DNA of 8,465 bases, taken from NCBI GenBank assembly GCA_028748945.1, contig JAQTOL010000119.1, forward strand, positions 1 through 8,465, written 5' to 3'. Made by a program: the position numbers and the translations under genes. The DNA is from Paludibacter sp. (GTDB lineage Bacteria > Bacteroidota > Bacteroidia > Bacteroidales > Paludibacteraceae). The notes beneath the pieces were generated by a model that ran no database searches, had not been told where the DNA came from, and was given only the letters and a program-made list of their open reading frames with translations. Shown in pieces: positions 1-6,410 of this stretch (the stretch's first letter is position 1; each line of letters begins with the position of its first letter).

Positions 1-408
1 TTGTTCTCCCTGATTCCCTTCGGGCATGATACCTATTGCATTGTTATTGTGCAGGACCTCAACACAGCGTTCGAAGATATCATTGTTTTTTCCCAGATTT
101 TCCATGCCATCACGCATGCGAAAGGCCGGCATAATTTTAATTCCGGTCAGAAACCAGGCAACAATCTTGTTCTTAAAAATATCAGATCGTGCTAAAAACG
201 TGACCGTTTGATTTTCAGGTGAAATGGAATGAACCGCCAACGCATCCATCAGCGCATTCAAATGAGTGGGTGCTAATATAACCGGACAATCGGTCGGTAT
301 GTTTTCACGACCCACCACAATGTATTCACTGTAAAAGCGTTTGAAAGTGAAGATTACGTACTTTTTTAATAACCTGACAATAAACGGATAGTTGTTTTTA
401 TCGGACAT
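1..408 (-). CDS. Lysophospholipid acyltransferase (PlsC/GPAT-like), 3'-truncated by window edge
   Basis: The frame is open from ATG at 408 to position 1 (136 complete codons, no stop), so the C-terminal part lies outside the window. An in-frame TGA two codons upstream of the ATG fixes this as the first possible start. The N-terminus has a basic, hydrophobic segment (residues 9-33). Then come the acyltransferase blocks: APTHLNALMD (46-55) with the catalytic His49 and Asp55, ARSDIFKN (73-80), GIKIMPAFRMRDG (89-101) and MPEGNQGEQ (128-136), which corresponds to the phosphate-binding EGT/EG block. His and Asp are separated by five residues, not the four of classical PlsC. As I recall it, this spacing is normal for the Bacteroidota branch and for GPAT-like relatives. 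The family transfers acyl chains to glycerol-phosphate or lysophosphatidate at the inner membrane during phospholipid synthesis; the exact acceptor cannot be told. It lies 111 bp after the symporter gene and may share its transcript. Confidence 0.85.
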   Translation of the reverse strand, partial: MSDKNNYPFIVRLLKKYVIFTFKRFYSEYIVVGRENIPTDCPVILAPTHLNALMDALAVHSISPENQTVTFLARSDIFKNKIVAWFLTGIKIMPAFRMRDGMENLGKNNDIFERCVEVLHNNNAIGIMPEGNQGEQ

Positions 409-520
409 GATTCAATAATGCAATTAACCCATCAATTTCAAAAGGTGATATCAAGTGATTCGGGTTGGTGAAAAATATTGTATTCAAATAAAGTGAAAAA
501 ACTTGTTGCATTTGGTTCAT
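398..520 (-). CDS. Candidate small ORF (40 codons), translationally coupled to the symporter
   Basis: I do not recognise this product. The ATG at 520-518 shares one base with the symporter stop codon (TGATG arrangement), and the ORF runs 40 codons to TAA at 400-398. It overlaps the acyltransferase start by 11 bp and so fills the whole spacer between two same-strand genes. A second in-frame ATG lies at 511. The predicted peptide starts MNQMQQVF, has a hydrophobic stretch near residues 7-17 and ends in LIALLNHVR. No signal peptide, known motif or Shine-Dalgarno sequence is visible. An ORF of this length in AT-rich DNA can arise by chance (I guess 5-10%). The case rests on the stop/start overlap at one end and the gene overlap at the other. 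Confidence 0.25.
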   Translation of the reverse strand: MNQMQQVFSLYLNTIFFTNPNHLISPFEIDGLIALLNHVR

Positions 521-1482
521 CATTTTTCCTTTTCATGCACAAGCGGTCTTCTCGACCAATAAGTGGCAATGCTTAATCCTGAAATAATATGCCAGATTCC
601 CCACCATGCAGTAATAAAGAGCATTCCTCCCAGCGCCATATCGTGAGGAAAAATTTTAGTATTAAAAAGTAATACTAAGCCCAATCCTGAATTTTGAATG
701 CCTGTTTCAATCGTAATTGTTCGTCTGTCCTGATTTGAAACCTTAAAAATACTTCCCATTGAGAATCCTGTCGCAAAAGCCAGAAAATTATGAATGAGAA
801 CAATAAAGAAAATATAATAGATGTATTTCAAAAACAGATCCAGGTTGTTCATAAATGCCAATACCACCATGGCAATAAAAAATAAAATGGACAGGTATTG
901 TATCGGTTTTTTTAATTTTTCGGTAATTTTCGGAAAGTATCTGGCAAAAAGAATACCCAAAATCAAAGGAACTCCCAGGAGAATAAATACAGTTTCGAAC
1001 ATTTGAGCATTGTCAATTTCTAATGGCTGGAGATATTGTCCAGCGCGGGTGCTGATAAATTTCATGTACAAACCACCCCAGAATGCAAAGTTTAAAGGTG
1101 TTGTAATGGTGGCAAACAAAGTAGTACTGGCTGTTAATCCGATTGATAACTCGGTATTCCCTTTTGAGTAGGAAGTCATAAAATTGGAAATATTGCCCCC
1201 GGGACAGGAAGCGACTAAAATCATTCCCATGGCTACTGTAGGCGTTATAAAATTACTTAAGGCCAAAACCAATAAAAAAGTCATTAATGGAAGAGCAATA
1301 ACCTGTGAAGCCAATCCCACCAATGTTGATTTGGGTTCTTTTATTAAATCTTTAAAATGACCGGGTTTTATACCTAAGGCAACCCCAAACATGATAAATC
1401 CAAGAACAATATTAATCACATGCATACCCGATGCTGAAAAATTGATACGAATCGGGTCCAGTTGTTGTAAAGCTTCGTACAT
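520..1482 (-). CDS. Bile acid:sodium symporter family (BASS/SBF) transporter
   Basis: A 320-residue polytopic inner-membrane protein, close to the usual length of bacterial ASBT-like transporters, with about nine or ten hydrophobic segments. Recognisable family blocks are GIKPGHFKDL (37-46), SCPGGNISN (92-100), LSIGLTASTTLFATITTPL (112-130) and IETGIQNSGLGLV (258-270). In bacterial ASBT structures the equivalent Ser-Asn, Thr, Glu and Gln residues coordinate two sodium ions; here these would be Ser99, Asn100, a Thr near 117-120, Glu259 and Gln263. The expected role is sodium-driven uptake of an organic anion. Members carry bile acids, pantoate, pyruvate and others, so the substrate is not predictable. 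The start is the ATG at 1482. Its upstream region is shared with the divergent isomerase gene. The acyltransferase follows on the same strand after 111 bp. Confidence 0.93.
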   Translation of the reverse strand: MYEALQQLDPIRINFSASGMHVINIVLGFIMFGVALGIKPGHFKDLIKEPKSTLVGLASQVIALPLMTFLLVLALSNFITPTVAMGMILVASCPGGNISNFMTSYSKGNTELSIGLTASTTLFATITTPLNFAFWGGLYMKFISTRAGQYLQPLEIDNAQMFETVFILLGVPLILGILFARYFPKITEKLKKPIQYLSILFFIAMVVLAFMNNLDLFLKYIYYIFFIVLIHNFLAFATGFSMGSIFKVSNQDRRTITIETGIQNSGLGLVLLFNTKIFPHDMALGGMLFITAWWGIWHIISGLSIATYWSRRPLVHEKEK

Positions 1483-1605
1483 AAGTTAGTTATTTATAAT
1501 GTTGAAAAAAGTGATTTACATAGTTTAGAACAAAACAGGTTCGAATGATTTGGAGAATCACCTCACCACCGACTATTAAATTGATATATTTTAAATTTTG
1601 TAGCA

Positions 1606-1613
1606 CAAATATA
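1606..1613 (-). promoter_or_regulatory. Candidate -7 element for the symporter gene
   Basis: On the minus strand this reads TATATTTG, a full match to the Bacteroidota -7 consensus TAnnTTTG. I see no good -33 TTTG at the expected distance upstream, so this is half a promoter at best. It would give a leader of roughly 115 nt. The rest of the 261-bp divergent spacer (1483-1743) is AT-rich and holds no gene that I can support. Confidence 0.35.
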
Positions 1614-1668
1614 TGAAATTATCATTAACTATGAATCTTATTCAGGCTATTCATTTAAAAAACTTTTC

Positions 1669-1695
1669 TTTGTCGTGCAATTTTTTGTATTTTTG
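1669..1695 (+). promoter_or_regulatory. Candidate promoter of the isomerase gene
   Basis: TATTTTTG at 1688-1695 matches the Bacteroidota -7 consensus TAnnTTTG. A TTTG at 1669-1672 could be the -33 element, but the 15-bp spacing is shorter than the usual 19 or so. Transcription would start near 1702, about 40 nt before the ATG at 1744. This placement argues against the upstream GTG (1675) as a start codon, because it would lie inside the promoter. Confidence 0.45.
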
Positions 1696-1743
1696 TGTCG
1701 ATATATCCTGTTAATTTATAAGCTTCATACAGTTTACAAAATC

Positions 1744-2565
1744 ATGAAAAAAAGTATATTTATAATCTTAGTTTCTGTATTTATTATTTCAGAGTCTTGT
1801 GCAGAAAAAAAAGAATCTGCCACAAAAGTCAGGTTGGAAACAACTTACGGAGATATTGTTGTAAAACTTTATCCAGAGACAGCCAAACACCGGGCCAATT
1901 TTTTGAAACTGGTAAATGAAGGTTTCTACAATGGAGTTTTATTTCACCGGGTGATAGCAGATTTCATGATCCAGGCCGGTGACCCTGATTCTAAAAAAGC
2001 CAAACCGGGTGCCATGTTAGGTTCCGGTGATGTAGGCTATACTGTTCCTGCCGAATTTATCTATCCTCAATACTATCATAAGCGTGGAGCACTAGCATCG
2101 GCCCGTCAGGGTGACGATACGAATCCTTTGAAGGCTTCTTCGGGTTGTCAGTTTTATATTGTTCAGGGACGTCCCTTTTCAGATGAAGAATTAAATAATC
2201 TGGAAATGAAAAATGAACAAAAATTGAAAGACAAATTGTTTACTGAAATTTTAAATACGAAACAAGTTGAGCTAAACCAATATAAACTGGAACGAAGTCA
2301 AACAAAACTGGATGCATTACGTGATTCCATTCTGGCGGAAGTGAATATCCGGATTGAAAAAGATTCAAGCTATAAATTTACCGCACAACAGCGCAATGAT
2401 TACCGAACCATTGGAGGAACACCCCATTTGGATGGTGCATATACTGTTTTTGGCGAAGTTGTTGAGGGATTGGATGTAGTCGATAAAATTTCCAAAACAA
2501 AAACCGGTCCGTATGACAGACCGGTTGAAGATATTCGGGTAATTAAAGCGGAAGAGATTAAATAG
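1744..2565 (+). CDS. Exported cyclophilin-type peptidyl-prolyl cis-trans isomerase
   Basis: The 273-residue product starts at ATG 1744, which gives a typical export signal: MKK, a hydrophobic core (residues 4-16), then Cys19. The residues before Cys19 (SES) fit a lipobox poorly, so lipidation is possible but not certain. The mature part is a cyclophilin domain (about 28-145 and 223-273) that catalyses cis-trans isomerisation of X-Pro bonds in periplasmic or outer-membrane clients. Active-site equivalents of human CypA are visible: FHRV with Arg69, FMIQAGD with Phe74 and Gln77, GCQFYIV with Gln136, and HLDGAYTVFGEV (228-239) with Leu229. Tyr233 replaces the CypA His, as is common in bacterial members. 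A charged, probably helical insertion (about 146-222) splits the domain before the last strands, making the protein longer than a minimal cyclophilin. It is transcribed alone, divergent from the symporter and convergent with the DUF4301 gene. Confidence 0.93.
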   Translation: MKKSIFIILVSVFIISESCAEKKESATKVRLETTYGDIVVKLYPETAKHRANFLKLVNEGFYNGVLFHRVIADFMIQAGDPDSKKAKPGAMLGSGDVGYTVPAEFIYPQYYHKRGALASARQGDDTNPLKASSGCQFYIVQGRPFSDEELNNLEMKNEQKLKDKLFTEILNTKQVELNQYKLERSQTKLDALRDSILAEVNIRIEKDSSYKFTAQQRNDYRTIGGTPHLDGAYTVFGEVVEGLDVVDKISKTKTGPYDRPVEDIRVIKAEEIK

Positions 2566-2584
2566 TTTATAGTTGTTAGTTGTT
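2564..2584 (+). repeat. Heptad array A (3 units, AGTTKWT-like)
   Basis: Three consecutive 7-mers: AGTTTAT, then AGTTGTT twice. A degenerate fourth (CATTGGT) may follow. The first unit overlaps the TAG stop codon of the isomerase gene. It is the same word family as array B at 2810-2844 but in the opposite orientation, so each convergent gene ends in a copy pointing into the spacer. Confidence 0.6.
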
Positions 2585-2646
2585 CATTGGTCGTTTTAAA
2601 AGTGCTATTTCTATGTTTGTTGAAAACAAGAAATGAAGAAAATTAA

Positions 2647-2662
2647 ACGCAAAGACACAAAG
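2647..2662 (+). repeat. Degenerate 8-bp direct repeat (ACGCAAAG, ACACAAAG)
   Basis: Two adjacent 8-mers differ at one position inside the 280-bp convergent spacer. A GGCGCCAAGAA-like block lies 45 bp downstream (2707-2717). From memory, CGCAAAG-type short repeats occur in spacers of various environmental bacteria; no function can be assigned. The remaining spacer between 2585 and 2810 holds the hairpin at 2716-2737 and otherwise only AT-rich sequence. Confidence 0.35.
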
Positions 2663-2715
2663 TTATTCAAAAATATAAGTATCATGTATATATTAATTTA
2701 ATAAAAGGCGCCAAG

Positions 2716-2737
2716 AATAAAACGAAACCGTTTTATT
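2716..2737. terminator. Candidate bidirectional intrinsic terminator between convergent genes
   Basis: A perfect 9-bp inverted repeat: AATAAAACG (2716-2724), loop AAAC, and CGTTTTATT (2729-2737), with a possible G-T closing pair outside. A-rich 5' and T-rich 3' arms make it usable from either strand. It sits 150 bp after the isomerase stop and 108 bp after the DUF4301 stop. The stem has only two G-C pairs and there is no long T run beyond it, so its strength is uncertain. Confidence 0.5.
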
Positions 2738-2809
2738 TGGGAAACAAGTTTTTACTTTAGAATAATCCATTGAGGTTAATAATCGATAGCAAATTAAAAA
2801 CGACTTTTT

Positions 2810-2844
2810 TATAACTATATACTATAAACTACCAACTACCAACT
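2810..2844 (-). repeat. Heptad array B (5 units, AGTTGGT family)
   Basis: Read on the minus strand, five consecutive 7-mers: AGTTGGT twice, then AGTTTAT, AGTATAT and AGTTATA, decaying with distance from the gene. The array begins one base after the TAA stop of the DUF4301 gene. It is the inverted counterpart of array A. Confidence 0.7.
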
Positions 2845-2845
2845 A

Positions 2846-4363
2846 TTACTGGTGTTCGGGGCGCAGTAAATCATTCACGGTTTTTACCGGATTAAATGTT
2901 TCGATGGGCACTTCAACAAAAATACTGTTCCAGTCGCTCATGGCTCCGTTCCAAAGTCCGGGAAGTTCCAATGCTTTCAATTCTTTTCCACTCTTGGATT
3001 TTAACGAAATAAAACCGGTTTTTTTATCCACCTGTTTCAATAAATCGAACTTTTCGCCTTTATAGTTTTTTACAGCACACACCAGATCAACCGGATTAAA
3101 GTGTGTCGACTGCTGCATTTTTTCTTTATCGGAAGGATTATTCATATCTATCTGAGAACTTTCCAAAATTTGTGGTGATACTGTTCCATCTTCATTTACC
3201 GTAAGAAAAGGACCACCGCCTGGTTCACCCACATTTTTTACCATGCCGCAAACCCTAATCGGACGATTTAATTTGCCAATCAAATAGTTACGAAGATCGA
3301 TAGGGGATAAGCTTTGCAAGTTCGGATGAAAATTATTCAACCGGGCTTCGCAGAACCGGGCAATCACGACTAGTTTAGCCTGCGAAATCGATTCGTTTTC
3401 CAGTTCATGTAAATACGAAAAACATTGTTTCTGGATATTTACCAATATTCCGGCAATAACTTTTTTATACGTAACCGTCACATTCTTCTTTGAATCAGGT
3501 ACTACATTGTCAATATTCTTAATGAATATGATATCTCCATCCAGGTCATTGAGGTTTTCGATCAGTGCACCATGTCCGCCGGGTCGGAAAAGTAATTCTC
3601 CATTTTCACGAAAAGGTTCGTTATTACTGTCGGCTGCCAGTGTATCGGTAGACGGTTTTTGTTCCGAGAAACTCACATCATATGATACTCCCAATTTTTT
3701 TTCGTATTCTTTTTTCGTTTCATTCAACTGTTTTTCAAAAAGGTGGCGATGTTCTTTCGAAACAGTAAAGTGAATCTTTGTATTTCCGGATGAATTGCTG
3801 GCATACAGAGCTCCTTCAACCAGATGTTCCTGAAGCGGTGTACGTTTTTCGGTTGGGTAGGAGTGGAACTTAAGCAATCCTTTTGGAAGAGAACTGTAGT
3901 TTAATCCTTTGTCAGTCAGTAAATTTTCAACTATAATTTTGAATTGACCCGATTCCAGGAGTTCGTTTATGGTTTTGCCGTTGTTATGGATACAAACCTT
4001 GTTCAAATCGTCGTAAAAAGCAAATTTTTCAATTTCGTTGAAGAATTTTTTTTCGAATGCATTTCCCGGATTGTCATGCTTATTTTCCAGAAACTCAAAA
4101 AGATCTTTAAACATGCGACTGGCTGCTCCTGAAGCCGGAACAAATTTCAGGATACTTGCTTCTGTTTGCAAATACTCATCCCAATGGTTTAACCAAACCG
4201 GTATTTCTTCTTCGGCAACCTGAACAATTCCTTTTCCGGGTTCAGCAGCACTTCGGATTTCCAGGTAGGGAAATCCAACTACGAATGATTTTAGCTGTTC
4301 CTCTATCTGCCGGATAGAAATTCCGCGTTTATGTAAATTGGCTTTGTCGCTTGCTGTCAACAT
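2846..4363 (-). CDS. DUF4301 family protein, probably nucleotidyltransferase-like
   Basis: The 505-residue, apparently cytoplasmic protein has no signal peptide or membrane segment. I recognise it as DUF4301, a family seen mostly in Bacteroidota, at about the family's usual length. Blocks in order: FVPASGAASRMFKDLFEF (74-91), FAFYDDL (114-120), FHSYPTEKRTPLQEHLVEGA (166-185), KIHFTVSKEHRHLFE (196-210), LLFRPGGHGALIENL (257-271), FIKNIDN (280-286) and GEPGGGPF (379-386). The glycine/serine loop followed by Arg, the PGGHG block and the IDN block with an acidic residue resemble, in the same order, the nucleotide loop, PGGHG/PGGNG block and metal-binding Asp region of UDP-sugar pyrophosphorylases. 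I therefore infer a GT-A-like nucleotidyltransferase fold; the substrate is unknown. The ATG at 4363 matches the N-terminus I remember for the family. The lipoprotein gene lies 90 bp upstream on the same strand. Confidence 0.88.
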   Translation of the reverse strand: MLTASDKANLHKRGISIRQIEEQLKSFVVGFPYLEIRSAAEPGKGIVQVAEEEIPVWLNHWDEYLQTEASILKFVPASGAASRMFKDLFEFLENKHDNPGNAFEKKFFNEIEKFAFYDDLNKVCIHNNGKTINELLESGQFKIIVENLLTDKGLNYSSLPKGLLKFHSYPTEKRTPLQEHLVEGALYASNSSGNTKIHFTVSKEHRHLFEKQLNETKKEYEKKLGVSYDVSFSEQKPSTDTLAADSNNEPFRENGELLFRPGGHGALIENLNDLDGDIIFIKNIDNVVPDSKKNVTVTYKKVIAGILVNIQKQCFSYLHELENESISQAKLVVIARFCEARLNNFHPNLQSLSPIDLRNYLIGKLNRPIRVCGMVKNVGEPGGGPFLTVNEDGTVSPQILESSQIDMNNPSDKEKMQQSTHFNPVDLVCAVKNYKGEKFDLLKQVDKKTGFISLKSKSGKELKALELPGLWNGAMSDWNSIFVEVPIETFNPVKTVNDLLRPEHQ

Positions 4364-4453
4364 AGTATATAAGTTTTTATGAGTATCTGTTCTTGTGCTC
4401 TCTCTTCTACTTATCGGGTAACCGACTGGTAGAAATGTAATTCTAAAGGATAA

Positions 4454-5503
4454 CTACTTCTCATCCAGTTGTTTTTTCAGTATCGCAATTTCATTTTTAC
4501 GTATAGTCAGGTCTCCCACATATTCCGACATGCGATTCAGTGTTTCGGAATTGGTAAATTCAAGTAATCCAAAGGATTTAAAAGAAAGTGTTGCGTATTG
4601 AAGTGCCTTGTCAATATCTCCGATTATTTCGTATGCTATAGCAATATTGTTTTCCGCCTGAGCTTCAATCCATGTACTGTGACTGGTTTCTTTTGCCTTT
4701 TCCCAATAATTAATAGCACTATTCCAGTTTTTTACATAAACGGAATCCATCCCTTGTCTCATTAGACGATTTCGGGGATTAAAAAAATAACGATCCACTT
4801 TTTCCCAATGAGGAACAAACCGGTTTATGGAATGCTGACCTACATACAAGGCCCCATCAATCAAAGCATCCTGTCTTTTGGGAAGATCCGAAACGGCTTT
4901 ATGTCTGTTATATGATTCCGATTCCCAATAGAGCGTGTCTTTAAATTGAACGGTGTTGATTTTTGGACTGTTTGGGTAATTGATGCTCCAATGGGTCTCG
5001 AACCGCAATTCCAGGGTTGCTAAATAGCTGCCGTTTTCAGGAATGAAAAATTCAGATAAATCATCATTCACTTTGATCTGGTCGAGCGATAAAATGACAT
5101 TGGATTGCGTGGAATTGCAAAGGCTTTTCACTGAGTCATGTTCCAACCGGTTAATGACACTAAAGTCAGTGTTTGTATTCTTTGAATCGGGTAATAAATT
5201 AACGGACGAAAAGAAATCCTTTCCTTCCAACTCTTGTTTTAAAGCAGCCAGACAAAAAATCGGGAGACTATCGGAGGATAACAAAACATACTTGGTTCTT
5301 TCGTTGAGTAGTTGGGTCTTATGTCCTAATTCCGGTGGTTGGGTCACAGTGTTGTTTAGCAAAAGCAAATTAGTTGCTTCTGCTGCAAAAGCTGTTTTTG
5401 CCGGACGTAAAACATCCAGACTGGTAAACAACAGGCTGGTGCAGGATGAGAGGAAAACAGCTCCAAAAGCCAGTGTTATGATTTTTAGTTTGTATGTTTT
5501 CAT
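4454..5503 (-). CDS. DUF6340-like lipoprotein with C-terminal TPR-like helices
   Basis: The 349-residue product begins with a clear lipoprotein signal: MKTYKLK, a hydrophobic core, and the lipobox LSSC with Cys21. It should be anchored in the cell envelope, inner or outer leaflet not known. Just after the anchor is a VLRPAKTAF segment (31-39). That segment and the overall length recall the Bacteroidota family DUF6340, an assignment I make from memory with moderate confidence. The middle (60-230) is mixed alpha/beta with no motif that I recognise. Residues about 248-313 look like one and a half to two TPR-type helical hairpins (AINYWEKAKE, then AENNIAIAYEIIGDIDKALQ at 283-302), suggesting protein binding. 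The end (about 334-349) is a charged possible coiled coil. The spacer upstream holds a hairpin and a candidate -7 element. No enzymatic function is indicated. Confidence 0.88.
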   Translation of the reverse strand: MKTYKLKIITLAFGAVFLSSCTSLLFTSLDVLRPAKTAFAAEATNLLLLNNTVTQPPELGHKTQLLNERTKYVLLSSDSLPIFCLAALKQELEGKDFFSSVNLLPDSKNTNTDFSVINRLEHDSVKSLCNSTQSNVILSLDQIKVNDDLSEFFIPENGSYLATLELRFETHWSINYPNSPKINTVQFKDTLYWESESYNRHKAVSDLPKRQDALIDGALYVGQHSINRFVPHWEKVDRYFFNPRNRLMRQGMDSVYVKNWNSAINYWEKAKETSHSTWIEAQAENNIAIAYEIIGDIDKALQYATLSFKSFGLLEFTNSETLNRMSEYVGDLTIRKNEIAILKKQLDEK

Positions 5504-5528
5504 AATAGGACGTGTGCTGATTAAATTT

Positions 5529-5543
5529 TCGAAGGAACTTCGA
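5529..5543. promoter_or_regulatory. Perfect 6-bp inverted repeat in the lipoprotein gene leader
   Basis: TCGAAG, three bases, then CTTCGA, lying 25 bp upstream of the lipoprotein ATG and downstream of its candidate -7 element. In RNA it would form a compact hairpin near the start codon; in DNA it could be a small operator. No regulator is identified nearby. Confidence 0.3.
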
Positions 5544-5587
5544 TTGAAACCTTATAATGATAATGATTTTGTTTTTCTATTACACTA

Positions 5588-5595
5588 CAAAAATA
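5588..5595 (-). promoter_or_regulatory. Candidate -7 element for the lipoprotein gene
   Basis: On the minus strand this reads TATTTTTG, a full match to TAnnTTTG. It is the same 8-mer as in the candidate isomerase promoter. No clear -33 element is seen. It implies a leader of about 75-80 nt that includes the inverted repeat at 5529-5543. Confidence 0.4.
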
Positions 5596-5604
5596 GTACA
5601 ATAG

Positions 5605-5632
5605 ATTAATTATGTATTATAAATTGTGAATT
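5605..5632 (-). repeat. Heptad array C (4 units, AATTNAT-like)
   Basis: Four consecutive degenerate 7-mers on the minus strand: AATTCAC, AATTTAT, AATACAT, AATTAAT. The first unit overlaps the TAA stop of the PhnP-like gene by two bases. This is the least convincing array because simple AT-rich DNA can mimic it. Its period and its position at a stop codon match arrays A and B. Confidence 0.4.
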
Positions 5633-6371
5633 AAATTTTAAGACCATCGTAAGCTAACTGAATATGATCCGGTAAAATTTGATTGACTTCATCGTGCAAA
5701 CCCATATCATGACTCATATGCGTGAAATAAGTTTCACGTGCCCCGATTTTTTTTGCGATTCCGATTGCTTCTTTTAGGGATAAATGGGAAATATGTTCGT
5801 TTATCCTCAAGGCATTCAACACCAGCACATCCAGATTTTGAAGTTGTTCAATGGCTTTATCTTCTATGGTTTTCACATCGGTCAGGTAAGCAATATTCCC
5901 AAATCTGTAGCCCAGAATCGGTAATTTTGCGTGCATGACCCGTATGGGTTGCACTTTTATATTTTCAATCTGAAATTCTTTTTCGTCAATCTGATGCAGA
6001 TGAATTCTCGGAACGCCCGGATAAGTATTTTCTCCAAAACAATAGGGCATATTCCGTTGAATTACATTCAATACTTTTTTCTCGGCATACAGTTGTGCTT
6101 CACCCAGCGGCCGGACATCGTCGAGTCCACCTACATGATCATAATGTTCGTGTGTCAGCAGAATAGCAGATAAACGATTCACATCGTAGGTCAGAAGTTG
6201 TTGACGGAGATCGGGGCCACAATCAATTAATATCTGTGTAGTACCTTCGGTTATCAGAACCGATGCCCGTAAGCGATTATCTTTTTTATCCGTCGACCTG
6301 CAAACCTTGCATCTGCATCCGATTTGCGGGATTCCGGTCGAAGTCCCGGTTCCAAGAAAAAGTATTTTCAT
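5631..6371 (-). CDS. PhnP-like metallo-beta-lactamase-fold phosphodiesterase
   Basis: A complete 246-residue cytoplasmic MBL-fold hydrolase. The N-terminal GTGTSTGIPQIGC (7-19) is followed by Cys19, Cys21 and Cys24, a cluster that in PhnP binds a structural zinc with a C-terminal His. The metal-binding motif is THEHYDHVGG (73-82: His74, His76, Asp78, His79). Further ligands are His147 (VMHAKLPILGYR), Asp165 (YLTDVKT) and His218 in THMSH, with His221 as the likely fourth structural-zinc ligand. PhnP hydrolyses phosphoribosyl 1,2-cyclic phosphate in the C-P lyase pathway, but no phn gene lies in this window. The substrate could be that cyclic phosphate or another cyclic or diester nucleotide. 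Start ATG 6371; a heptad array begins three bases upstream. A separate transcript from the methyltransferase gene is likely, given the 213-bp repeat-filled spacer. Confidence 0.9.
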   Translation of the reverse strand: MKILFLGTGTSTGIPQIGCRCKVCRSTDKKDNRLRASVLITEGTTQILIDCGPDLRQQLLTYDVNRLSAILLTHEHYDHVGGLDDVRPLGEAQLYAEKKVLNVIQRNMPYCFGENTYPGVPRIHLHQIDEKEFQIENIKVQPIRVMHAKLPILGYRFGNIAYLTDVKTIEDKAIEQLQNLDVLVLNALRINEHISHLSLKEAIGIAKKIGARETYFTHMSHDMGLHDEVNQILPDHIQLAYDGLKI

Positions 6372-6374
6372 TTA

Positions 6375-6410
6375 ATCATTTACCATTTAATCATTTACTA
6401 TTTACTATTT
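6375..6410 (+). repeat. Heptad array D (5 units, AYYATTT)
   Basis: Units read on the plus strand: ATCATTT, ACCATTT, one extra A, ATCATTT, then ACTATTT twice. All differences are C/T at positions 2 and 3. The array starts three bases upstream of the PhnP-like start codon and runs directly into array E with no gap. Confidence 0.75.

Noticed and set aside
1..211. Two overlapping plus-strand ORFs of about 60 codons
   Set aside because: They are antisense to the acyltransferase, whose catalytic blocks are intact on the minus strand.
1548..1562. TGATT/AATCA inverted repeat in the divergent spacer as an operator
   Set aside because: Five-base arms in AT-rich DNA are common, and nothing links it to a known regulator.
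1538..1572. GGTTCGAAT and a CACCACC-like end resembling a tRNA T-arm remnant
   Set aside because: The sequences flanking the TTCGAAT loop do not pair, and no acceptor or anticodon stem is found upstream. No tRNA gene or attachment-site duplication can be supported.
1675..1743. Extended isomerase start at GTG 1675
   Set aside because: It would overlap the -7 candidate and place 23 residues before a standard MKK export signal.
4413..4427. TCGG/CCGA inverted repeat in the spacer between the lipoprotein and DUF4301 genes
   Set aside because: The stem is only 4 bp and there is no T-tract; this is expected by chance. The 90-bp spacer has no other clear signal.
5043..5609. 188-codon plus-strand ORF antisense to the lipoprotein gene
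   Set aside because: The opposite strand has a clear signal peptide, lipobox and TPR-like end. The plus-strand translation is Ser/Lys-rich with no recognisable motif and looks like a mirror of the real gene.
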